Source: an uncultured Bacteroidales bacterium
GTDB taxonomy: Bacteria; Bacteroidota; Bacteroidia; Bacteroidales; FEN-979
Direction of reading: 5' to 3'
DNA length: 64,000 nucleotides
Assembly (NCBI GenBank): GCA_903887775.1
Contig: CAISRB010000033.1
Location: 248,001-312,000, forward strand
Positions 18,272 to 26,126 of the stretch are shown here, piece after piece (the stretch's first letter is position 1; each line of letters begins with the position of its first letter). The notes beneath the pieces were generated by a model, which saw nothing but the letters and a program-made list of their open reading frames with translations, was not told where the DNA came from and did not search any database. A program made the position numbers and the translations under genes.

Positions 18272-18279
18272 TACCTTTG
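18272..18279 (+). promoter_or_regulatory. -7 element of nifJ
   Basis: TACCTTTG lies 57 bp before the ATG at 18336. It is divergent from, and only 10 bp away from, the mutS2 -7 element, so the two promoters overlap. Confidence 0.65.
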
Positions 18280-18335
18280 CAGTCTGTTAATCGATTCACA
18301 GTGGACAGAATCAAATCATTAAAAATCAACATATT

Positions 18336-21300
18336 ATGACTAAAATTAAAAAATATTTGACTTGTGACGGTAATCAGGCTGCCTCGCATATGGCTTACAT
18401 GTTCAGTGAAGTGGCTGCTATTTACCCTATCACTCCTTCCTCGAACATGGCTGAAAATGTTGATGAGTGGGCAGCAAACGGACGTAAAAATATTTTCGGT
18501 GACGAGGTGAAAGTGGCTGAAATGCAGAGTGAGGCAGGTGCAGCAGGCGCTGTTCACGGATCGCTGCAATCGGGCGTTTTGACTACAACCTTTACCGCAT
18601 CCCAGGGCTTATTGCTGATGATCCCCAATATGTACAAGATCGCAGGTGAACTTCTTCCCTGCGTTTTCCATGTATCTGCAAGAACGGTAGCTGCTCATGC
18701 TCTTTCGATTTTCGGCGATCATAGTGATGTTTATGCAACCAGGCAGACCGGTTTTGCCATGCTTGCATCCGGTTCGATACAGGAAATTATGGACCTGTCA
18801 GGTATAGCCCATCTTGCTGCCATTAAATTAAGGCTGCCCTTCCTTCACTTTTTTGACGGTTTCCGTTCATCCCATGAGATCCAGAAAATCGAAGCCTTTG
18901 AAAACGATGATATGGCCGGCCTGATCGATTACAAAGCACTTCAGGAGTTCCGCGATCGCGCTTTGAACCCGGAGCATCCGGTAACCAGGGGAACGGCTCA
19001 GAATCCCGATATTTTCTTCCAGGCCAAGGAAGCTGTAAACCGTTTCTACTATCCTGTTGCCGATGTGGTGGATGAATATATGAAAGAAATTACAGGACTT
19101 ACCGGCAGGGAATATCATCCTTTTGTTTATTACGGGGATCCCCAGGCTGAAAATATCATTATCGCGATGGGCTCTGTCACGGATACAATTCGTGAAACCA
19201 TTGACTACCTTAGAGCAAAAGGCGAGAAGGTGGGATTAGTGGTAGTTCATCTGTACCGTCCATTCAGTGAAAAATATTTCTTCAATGTGCTCCCGAAATC
19301 AGTCAGGCGGATTGCAGTGCTTGACAGGACCAAGGAACCGGGAGCGAACGGAGACCCTTTATACCTCGATGTCAGGGACATGTTTTACGACCGTCCCGAA
19401 AGGCCGATGATCATTGCAGGCCGTTACGGGCTCAGTTCAAAAGATACTACCCCCTCACAGATCATTTCGGTATACGAGAACCTGAAGATGAAGGAACCGA
19501 AGAACCATTTCACGGTGGGTATTGTTGATGACGTGACTTTCACCTCACTGCCGGTGCTTCCCGAAATCGACATTCAGCCGGCCGGAACTTTCTCGGGAAA
19601 ATTCTGGGGAATCGGTTCCGACGGTACCGTGGGTGCGAATAAAAACAGCATCAAGATCATAGGCGACCACACTGATAAATATGCGCAGGCCTATTTCGCC
19701 TATGATTCGAAGAAATCAGGAGGTGTCACCGTTTCACATCTCCGCTTTGGTGACAGTCCGATACGTTCGCCCTACCTGGTTAATATGGCTGATTTCATCG
19801 CCTGCCATGTGCCTTCGTACCTCGACAAATATGACCTTATCAAAGGACTGAAGCCGGGGGGTACCTTCCTTTTGAATTCGATCTGGAATGCAGAGGAAAC
19901 GAAAAAGCGCCTTCCCGAGGCCATGAAAAAATATATGGCCGATAACAAGGTCAAATTCTACATGATAGATGCTACGAAGATCGCTGAAGAGATAGGCTTG
20001 GGTAACCGCACGAATTCAATCATGCAGTCGGCCTTCTTCAAGCTTTCAAATGTAATTCCTTTCGACATTGCAACAACAGCGATGAAGAAAGCTATTGAGA
20101 AAACATACGGGCGTAAAGGAGAAGAGATCGTAAATATGAATTATGCGGCCATTGACAGAGGAGGAGAAGCTGAAAAAATCGAGATCCCTGCCGAATGGTC
20201 AAATATCGTTGTTAAAGCTGCAACTGAAGATACCGGGGTTGACAAGTTTGTAAAGGAAATTTTCGAACCTGTCAGTGCAATGAGGGGAGACGATATTCCC
20301 GTGAGCGCCTTTTTAGGCAGGGAAGACGGTACATTTCCTTCGGGCATGACTGTGCTTGAAAAGCGCGGTATTGCTGTGAATGTTCCCAAATGGGTTCCCG
20401 AAAACTGTATACAGTGCAACCAATGCGCATATGTTTGTCCACACGCCGCAATACGTCCTTTCCTGCTCAGCGAAGAAGAAAAAAAGAATGCTCCGGCCGG
20501 TATGCTCACTTTGAAAGCGATAGGAAAAGAACTGGCAGGATATGAATTCAAGATCCAGGTAAGCGTCCTTGATTGTACGGGTTGCGGCAACTGTTCCGAT
20601 ATTTGTCCTTCGAAGACCAAAGCCCTTGAGATGAACACCCTGGGCAGCCAGATTCATGAATCTGAGAACTGGGATTACCTGATCGGAAAAGTTTCCTATA
20701 AAACCAATGTTTTCGACAAATTCAAGACTTTCAAAAACAGCCAGTTCTCCCAGCCTTTGTTCGAGTTCTCGGGAGCCTGTGCAGGTTGCGGTGAAACTCC
20801 TTATCTCAAGCTCATCACCCAGCTTTATGGTGAGAGAATGATGATCGCCAATGCAACCGGATGTTCCTCGATTTACGGAGGTACTGCTCCTTTCACTCCT
20901 TACCGCGCCAATTCGGAAGGAAAAGGCCCGGCATGGGCAAACTCACTGTTTGAGGACAATGCCGAATACGGATACGGGATGGCCCTGGGTGTTGGTAAAC
21001 TTCGTGAGCGTATAGCAAGGAAAATGAGGGAAGCTGTCAAAACCAATTTGATGGGTGCCGAAACCCTTGCAGCTTTCCAGGAATGGATTGAAGGGAAGGA
21101 TGATGCCGGGAAGTCTAAGGCTGCCACCTTCAAGCTTCTGCCTTTGCTGGAAAAAGAAACAGATCAGCTTGCCCGGGAAATCTTAGAACTCAGGCAGTAT
21201 CTTGTGAAAAAATCAATCTGGATCATAGGTGGAGACGGTTGGGCTTATGATATCGGCTATGGCGGGCTTGATCATGTTATAGCCTCCGGTGAGGACATTA

Positions 21301-21893
21301 ATATTCTCGTCCTTGATACCGAGGTATATTCAAATACAGGAGGCCAGGCTTCAAAATCAACACCAGCCGGGGCTGTTGCGAAGTTTGCCGCTTCCGGAAA
21401 AAAGGTCCGCAAGAAAGACCTTGGAGCAATGGCCATGACCTATGGTTATGTTTATACCGCACAGGTTGCCATGGGAGCCAATAACAGCCAGCTTTTCAGG
21501 GCTATTAAAGAAGCAGAGGCTTACAAAGGACCCTCACTGGTGATTGCATATTCCACCTGTATCAACCACGGCCTCAGGCAAGGTATGGGCAAAGCCCAGG
21601 AAGAAATGGAAAAAGCTGTCAATGCAGGATACTGGAATCTTTACAGGTACAACCCAACGCATGCTTTGGAGGGAAAGAATCCGTTTACCCTCGACTCTAA
21701 GGAGCCGGATTGGAGCAGGTTCCAGGAATTTCTCGGAAGCGAAGTCAGGTATACTTCTCTCAAAGCCATGTTCCCTGAAGAAGCTGCTGAACTTTTCAGG
21801 GCAGCGGAGGAGAACGTACGCTGGAGGTACAATAATTACAAGCGTCTTGCTGAAATGAAATTTGAAAATACCGCTGCAAAACAGCCTGAATGA
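18336..21893 (+). CDS. nifJ: Pyruvate:ferredoxin (flavodoxin) oxidoreductase, single-chain
   Basis: An 1185-aa fused PFOR that oxidises pyruvate and CoA to acetyl-CoA and CO2 with reduction of ferredoxin or flavodoxin. Domains in order: pyrimidine-binding domain (IYPITPSSNM), transketolase C-like domain, gamma domain (FWGIGSDGTVGANKNSIK), two-[4Fe-4S] ferredoxin domain (CIQCNQCAYVCPH and CTGCGNCSDICPS), and the TPP domain (CAGCGETPYLKL, GGDGWAYDIGYGG). Length matches E. coli YdbK-type enzymes. It marks anaerobic central metabolism. The DHOD-like gene follows after 34 bp. Confidence 0.96.
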   Translation: MTKIKKYLTCDGNQAASHMAYMFSEVAAIYPITPSSNMAENVDEWAANGRKNIFGDEVKVAEMQSEAGAAGAVHGSLQSGVLTTTFTASQGLLLMIPNMYKIAGELLPCVFHVSARTVAAHALSIFGDHSDVYATRQTGFAMLASGSIQEIMDLSGIAHLAAIKLRLPFLHFFDGFRSSHEIQKIEAFENDDMAGLIDYKALQEFRDRALNPEHPVTRGTAQNPDIFFQAKEAVNRFYYPVADVVDEYMKEITGLTGREYHPFVYYGDPQAENIIIAMGSVTDTIRETIDYLRAKGEKVGLVVVHLYRPFSEKYFFNVLPKSVRRIAVLDRTKEPGANGDPLYLDVRDMFYDRPERPMIIAGRYGLSSKDTTPSQIISVYENLKMKEPKNHFTVGIVDDVTFTSLPVLPEIDIQPAGTFSGKFWGIGSDGTVGANKNSIKIIGDHTDKYAQAYFAYDSKKSGGVTVSHLRFGDSPIRSPYLVNMADFIACHVPSYLDKYDLIKGLKPGGTFLLNSIWNAEETKKRLPEAMKKYMADNKVKFYMIDATKIAEEIGLGNRTNSIMQSAFFKLSNVIPFDIATTAMKKAIEKTYGRKGEEIVNMNYAAIDRGGEAEKIEIPAEWSNIVVKAATEDTGVDKFVKEIFEPVSAMRGDDIPVSAFLGREDGTFPSGMTVLEKRGIAVNVPKWVPENCIQCNQCAYVCPHAAIRPFLLSEEEKKNAPAGMLTLKAIGKELAGYEFKIQVSVLDCTGCGNCSDICPSKTKALEMNTLGSQIHESENWDYLIGKVSYKTNVFDKFKTFKNSQFSQPLFEFSGACAGCGETPYLKLITQLYGERMMIANATGCSSIYGGTAPFTPYRANSEGKGPAWANSLFEDNAEYGYGMALGVGKLRERIARKMREAVKTNLMGAETLAAFQEWIEGKDDAGKSKAATFKLLPLLEKETDQLAREILELRQYLVKKSIWIIGGDGWAYDIGYGGLDHVIASGEDINILVLDTEVYSNTGGQASKSTPAGAVAKFAASGKKVRKKDLGAMAMTYGYVYTAQVAMGANNSQLFRAIKEAEAYKGPSLVIAYSTCINHGLRQGMGKAQEEMEKAVNAGYWNLYRYNPTHALEGKNPFTLDSKEPDWSRFQEFLGSEVRYTSLKAMFPEEAAELFRAAEENVRWRYNNYKRLAEMKFENTAAKQPE

Positions 21894-21896
21894 GAT

Positions 21897-21904
21897 ATTT
21901 TTGT
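21897..21904 (+). promoter_or_regulatory. Possible -7 element of the DHOD-like gene
   Basis: TATTTTTG lies just after the nifJ stop and 23 bp before the next ATG (21928). It could give the downstream gene its own promoter. Confidence 0.4.
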
Positions 21905-21927
21905 AAAAATCTTTAAATCATCAACTT

Positions 21928-22941
21928 ATGCGTACCCTGACCACAACCTATATGGGGTTGAATCTGAAGAACCCTATAATTGTTGGAGCCAGCAATCTGG
22001 TTAAAGACCTTGATACTATACAACAACTTGAGGGAGCCGGTGCTGCTGCAATAGTTTACAAAACGCTGTTTGAAGAACAAATTGAACTTGAACGCCTGCA
22101 GCTTTCAGAGGAACTGAACCAGTATAATGAGCGGCATGCGGAAATGATCAGCCTGTTCCCCGACATCAACCATGCCGGACCCAGCGAGCATCTTTCACAT
22201 TTACGAAAGGTCGTAGATTCAGTGAATATTCCTGTGATCGCAAGCCTCAACTGCCTGTTTGAGGATACCTGGGTTGACTATGCGAAACGAATAGAACAAA
22301 CCGGCGTAAATGCGCTGGAAATGAATCTTTACACACTTTCAACAGATTTTAAAAAAGAGGGAAAGGCAATCATCAATGAGCAGCTTAACGTGATCTCTGA
22401 GGTGAAAAAGAACCTCAAAATACCTGTTAGTGTCAAGCTTAGCCCGTTTTATACCAATGTTCTCGGGGTGATCCAGCAAATGTATCATGCAGGAGTTGAT
22501 GGCTTTGTTCTTTTCAACCGCCTTTTTCAACCCGATATCGATATTGAAAAAGTTGAACATCATTTCCCGTATAATCTCAGCAACGAAGAGGACAACCGCC
22601 TTGCGCTGAGGTATATCGGGATGTTGTATCATGAGATCCGCGGTTCCTTATGCGCCAATACCGGTATCTTCACCGGAAAGGATGTAGTAAAAATGTTGCT
22701 GGCCGGCGCCGATTGCGTTCAGGTTGTCAGTACCATCTATAAGCATGGTCCTGCACAACTTACAAGTATGATCAGAGACCTGGAAGCGTGGATGGATCGG
22801 AAGAAATTTGAGAGCATCGACAGCTTCAAGGGCAAGCTTTCCAGGAAAGAACTTAAAGATCCTTTCGTTTATAAAAGAGCACAATATATCGACATCCTGA
22901 TGAAAAGCGAAGAGATTTTCAAAAGGTATCCGATGAGATAA
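21928..22941 (+). CDS. Dihydroorotate dehydrogenase-like flavoprotein
   Basis: A 337-aa TIM-barrel protein of the class 1 DHOD-like family, starting LTTTYMGLNLKNPIIVGASNL. It shows the expected flavin-barrel segments VIASLNC, ALEMNLY, KIPVSVKLSPF and the phosphate-binding GIFTGKDVVKMLLAGADCVQV. In the Asn/Leu region the catalytic cysteine loop of true PyrD is not obvious. Together with its position behind nifJ, this suggests a non-pyrimidine oxidoreductase coupled to ferredoxin-dependent metabolism. That role is inference. A strong shared terminator follows. Confidence 0.8.
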   Translation: MRTLTTTYMGLNLKNPIIVGASNLVKDLDTIQQLEGAGAAAIVYKTLFEEQIELERLQLSEELNQYNERHAEMISLFPDINHAGPSEHLSHLRKVVDSVNIPVIASLNCLFEDTWVDYAKRIEQTGVNALEMNLYTLSTDFKKEGKAIINEQLNVISEVKKNLKIPVSVKLSPFYTNVLGVIQQMYHAGVDGFVLFNRLFQPDIDIEKVEHHFPYNLSNEEDNRLALRYIGMLYHEIRGSLCANTGIFTGKDVVKMLLAGADCVQVVSTIYKHGPAQLTSMIRDLEAWMDRKKFESIDSFKGKLSRKELKDPFVYKRAQYIDILMKSEEIFKRYPMR

Positions 22942-22948
22942 TAAGGAT

Positions 22949-23000
22949 CCCGGATACAAAAAAGGCTGCCTTTGTCAGGGCAGCCTTTTTTGTATCCGGG
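22949..23000. terminator. Bidirectional intrinsic terminator, 22-bp perfect stem
   Basis: Arms at 22949-22970 and 22979-23000 are perfect complements containing A6/T6 tracts, with an 8-nt loop. It lies between the convergent DHOD-like and sppA genes and can end transcription from both sides. Confidence 0.92.
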
Positions 23001-23005
23001 AAATC

Positions 23006-24763
23006 TCAATTGATATCGAATTCATACAAGCATCTTGCCTGTACGCCTTTCATACCGCGAATATCTTTAAGTATCCTGTAATATTTATAATCTTCACCCA
23101 TGACTGATTGTATCCTTGTTTCAGGATTGTTACCGAACAGTTCATCAATGATTTGCTGCAGGGGCTCTTTTTGTTCGGGTAAGGCCCATAATTTGTAGGA
23201 TTTCAGTTTTGCAAGATCAGCTGCTATCTCAATGGCCTTATTAAGACCTCCGAAATCATCAATCAGCCCAATCCGTTTTGCATCAATACCGCTCCAAACC
23301 CTTCCCTGACCTATACTGTCGACCTGGGCTTTCGTGAGTTTCCTGCCTTCAGCAACCTTGCTTATGAAAGTGTCATAAAAGGTTTCGATCTCTCTTTGGA
23401 TTGTTGCATATTCAAAGGGAGTGAGCGGTCTTTGAACCGAAATAAACCCTGAATTTTTATTCGTTTTTGCTTCATCGAAGGTTATTCCCAATTTGTTTTT
23501 CATCAGTCCTTCAAAATTGGGGATAATTCCGAACACACCGATTGACCCGGTGATGGTATTTGGTTCGGCAACGATCCTGGTGGAGGCACAGGCAATATAA
23601 TATCCGCCGCTTGCAGCCACATCGCCAAAAGAAGCAACAACAGGCTTGACTTTTGCAGCCAGTGCAACTTCCCTCCATATGATATCCGAAGCAAGGCCGT
23701 CGCCTCCGCCCGAGTTTATACGGAAAACAATGGCTTTGACTTTATCGTCCTCCCTGGCTTTACGGATAGTCCTGGAGATGCGGTCCGAACCAATATCCTG
23801 ATCGTCTCCTTCGCCACTGCCGATCGAACCCTGGGCATAAATGACTGCAATTTTATCCTTTGAAGAGCTTTTCTTTTCGTGGTCCTCCACATCGGTATAC
23901 TTATCCATCGAGACAGTCCTGATCTTGGCTTTTTCGGAAAGGCCAAGTTTCGACCGAAGGTCTTTCAGAAATTCATCCTTGTACGCTATCTGGTCAATGA
24001 ACTTGTATTTTAAAGCTTCTGCAGCCCTGCTTAATTTCAGGCTGTCGGCAATGAGGTTCAGCTCATCCCTGCTGATATGGCGGGACTCACTGATCCCGGC
24101 AATCATCGTATCCCACAGATCAGTTATCAGCTCAGTGGTCTGCTTTCTGTTTTCCGGGCTCATTTTATCCAGGAACAGGGGTTCTGTCGCTGCTTTGAAT
24201 TTGCCATGCCTGATCACCTGAACTTTTATATCAAGCTTTTCAAGCGTCCCTTTCAGGAACATCATATTGGTGCTAAGCCCTGTAAAGAAAACCATGCCCT
24301 GGGGAGTAAGGTAGATCTTGTCGGCTGTTGAGGCAAGGTAATATGCTTTCTGGTCATATCCTTCACTATAGGCCCAGATGAATTTCCCCGACTTTTTAAA
24401 GTCAAGGAGGCCTTCCCTGATTTCTTCAACCGTGGCCATGCTTGCCTGAACCGAAGAAAGGTCAAGGTAGATACCCGGAACATTCTTATCGGTTTTAGCT
24501 TTTTTCAGATTCTTTAAAATATCGGTCAGGCCCAGGTATTTTTCTGTTCCGAACATCCCGAATACAGGCATTTTCGGAGACCGGTCTGCAACAGGTTTAT
24601 CCATTTTAAAAACCAGAATAGTGTTTTTATCGATCACAACCTCATCACTTGAGGTTGCAGCAACTATACCTGCAACGATCCCCAGAGAAATAATAAAAAG
24701 GATAATAAGCACAAGGACAGTGCCAAGCATGCTGGCAAACATGAATTTGAAGAACTGTTTCAT
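23006..24763 (-). CDS. sppA: Signal peptide peptidase SppA, 67K type
   Basis: A 585-aa membrane-anchored serine protease with a tandem ClpP-like fold. One N-terminal transmembrane helix (about 8-35) is followed by the first half carrying the catalytic lysine (VIRHGKFKAATEPL) and the second half carrying the catalytic serine (GDVAASGGYYIACAS). Lys/Ser dyads from the two halves build the active site, which degrades released signal peptides in the membrane. Length fits the long SppA form. The stop lies 6 bp beyond the shared terminator. Confidence 0.93.
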   Translation of the reverse strand: MKQFFKFMFASMLGTVLVLIILFIISLGIVAGIVAATSSDEVVIDKNTILVFKMDKPVADRSPKMPVFGMFGTEKYLGLTDILKNLKKAKTDKNVPGIYLDLSSVQASMATVEEIREGLLDFKKSGKFIWAYSEGYDQKAYYLASTADKIYLTPQGMVFFTGLSTNMMFLKGTLEKLDIKVQVIRHGKFKAATEPLFLDKMSPENRKQTTELITDLWDTMIAGISESRHISRDELNLIADSLKLSRAAEALKYKFIDQIAYKDEFLKDLRSKLGLSEKAKIRTVSMDKYTDVEDHEKKSSSKDKIAVIYAQGSIGSGEGDDQDIGSDRISRTIRKAREDDKVKAIVFRINSGGGDGLASDIIWREVALAAKVKPVVASFGDVAASGGYYIACASTRIVAEPNTITGSIGVFGIIPNFEGLMKNKLGITFDEAKTNKNSGFISVQRPLTPFEYATIQREIETFYDTFISKVAEGRKLTKAQVDSIGQGRVWSGIDAKRIGLIDDFGGLNKAIEIAADLAKLKSYKLWALPEQKEPLQQIIDELFGNNPETRIQSVMGEDYKYYRILKDIRGMKGVQARCLYEFDIN

Positions 24764-24900
24764 CGGATATAGAATTAGGATTTCGGTTTTGATTTATGGT
24801 ACCAAGTTAGTTGTAAACAAATTTCTGTGCAAAATTTTTATTATAATTCCCTGATGACATCGCTAAAATAAATTATCATTGCAGGCAGAATATTCGACGT

Positions 24901-25518
24901 GTGAGATTAAGACTGGTTACAATTATTATTCTTCTTTTATTCTTTTCGGGCCACGGAATTGCTACATATCCGCATGAGACCGCCAGGAAGAAGTCAAATT
25001 CTTTAACGCCCTCAAGATCCGGGAAGGGGCCTACCCTGAAGATAATGACAAAGGGTAAAGCATCTCCCGAGACCATGAAGAATTTTTTTATAAGATACAA
25101 CAGCGATGCAGATGAAGGTATGGTGAAACGCCTGATAAAAATATATATTATAGAATCAAACCGGGAAGGTGTAAATTATGAAATCGCGTTTTGCCAGATG
25201 TGCCTTGAAACCGGTTTTTTAAAATTTGAAGGCAGTGTGAGCAAAAATCAGCATAATTACTGCGGATTAGGTTGCATCGACATGTTCAGTGGTGGTGACT
25301 GGTTTGCAAGCATGGAAGAAGGAGTAAGGGCGCATATACAGCATTTAAAAGCCTATGCAAGCTTTGAACCTGTCAAAAGCCCGATGGTTGATCCCCGCTT
25401 TAACAATGTCAAAAGAGGCACGGTAAACATCGTCACGGAACTGACCGGTAAATGGGCAAGTGATCCTGAATACGGCCAGAAGATCTCATCATTGATTAAC
25501 AGGATGTACGGCTTATAG
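24901..25518 (+). CDS. Secreted glucosaminidase (FlgJ/LytD-type peptidoglycan hydrolase)
   Basis: A 205-aa protein with a GTG start, chosen because it gives a proper signal peptide (RLRLVTIIILLLFFSGHGIA). The mature part is a beta-N-acetylglucosaminidase domain with EIAFCQMCLETGFLKFEG, in which the first glutamates are likely catalytic, and NQHNYCGLGC. It ends in a usual GKWASDPEYGQKI segment. It should cleave peptidoglycan glycan strands in the periplasm, in remodelling or division. folK follows after 18 bp and is likely co-transcribed. Confidence 0.87.
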   Translation: MRLRLVTIIILLLFFSGHGIATYPHETARKKSNSLTPSRSGKGPTLKIMTKGKASPETMKNFFIRYNSDADEGMVKRLIKIYIIESNREGVNYEIAFCQMCLETGFLKFEGSVSKNQHNYCGLGCIDMFSGGDWFASMEEGVRAHIQHLKAYASFEPVKSPMVDPRFNNVKRGTVNIVTELTGKWASDPEYGQKISSLINRMYGL

Positions 25519-25536
25519 AAGTTCGTCACACTTCAT

Positions 25537-26061
25537 ATGCAGCAATCGGTATTTTTACTGCTTGGAAGCAACCGGGGCGACAGGGAACAGAATCTTCTGA
25601 AGTCCTGTGCCGGGATCAAACGAAGTATCGGAGACATTCTGAAGACCTCCCCGGTGTATGAAACAGAACCCTGGGGTTTTACTGACAGCATCCCGTTTTA
25701 TAATCAGGCATTGGAGGTGGGTACAAGCCTGTCGCCGGAAGAGGTATTACATGAGATACACAGGATCGAAAGCGAACTTGGAAGGGTAAGGGAGCTCCGG
25801 GGCTGCGAACCTGAGGGTAGCTGTTCATCCGAAACATACTCTTCACGTACAATTGATATCGATATCCTGTTTTACAGCTCCAGGATATTATTTACAGATG
25901 AACTGATGATACCGCATCCCAGACTGCATGAAAGGCGTTTTACACTCTTGCCCTTGAATGAAATAGCCCCGGATTTCGTGCATCCGGTTTATCGCAGGGC
26001 TGTTTCCGAATTATTAAGGAATTGCACAGATACAGGGGAAGTGAATAGGGTAAGCCTGTAA
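25537..26061 (+). CDS. folK: HPPK, 2-amino-4-hydroxy-6-hydroxymethyldihydropteridine pyrophosphokinase
   Basis: A 174-aa folate-pathway kinase that transfers pyrophosphate from ATP to hydroxymethyl-dihydropterin. Family signatures are LLLGSNRGDREQNL at the start, SPVYETEPWGF, FYNQALEV, and RTIDIDILFY with IPHPRLHERRFTLLPL. A short insert (GCEPEGSCSSETYSS) widens the loop before RTIDIDIL. It lies 18 bp after the glucosaminidase gene. A strong bidirectional terminator follows at 26083-26117. Confidence 0.94.
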   Translation: MQQSVFLLLGSNRGDREQNLLKSCAGIKRSIGDILKTSPVYETEPWGFTDSIPFYNQALEVGTSLSPEEVLHEIHRIESELGRVRELRGCEPEGSCSSETYSSRTIDIDILFYSSRILFTDELMIPHPRLHERRFTLLPLNEIAPDFVHPVYRRAVSELLRNCTDTGEVNRVSL

Positions 26062-26082
26062 TATCCCCGAAAAATTTCAGGC

Positions 26083-26117
26083 AAAAAAAAACCCGGCTTA
26101 AAGCCGGGCTTTTTTTT
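26083..26117. terminator. Bidirectional terminator between folK and the OmpA-TPR gene
   Basis: A9 CCCGGCTT-A-AAGCCGGG C T8: an 8-bp GC-rich stem flanked by A and T tracts, placed between two convergent genes. Confidence 0.9.
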
Positions 26118-26126
26118 CAGTAAACA

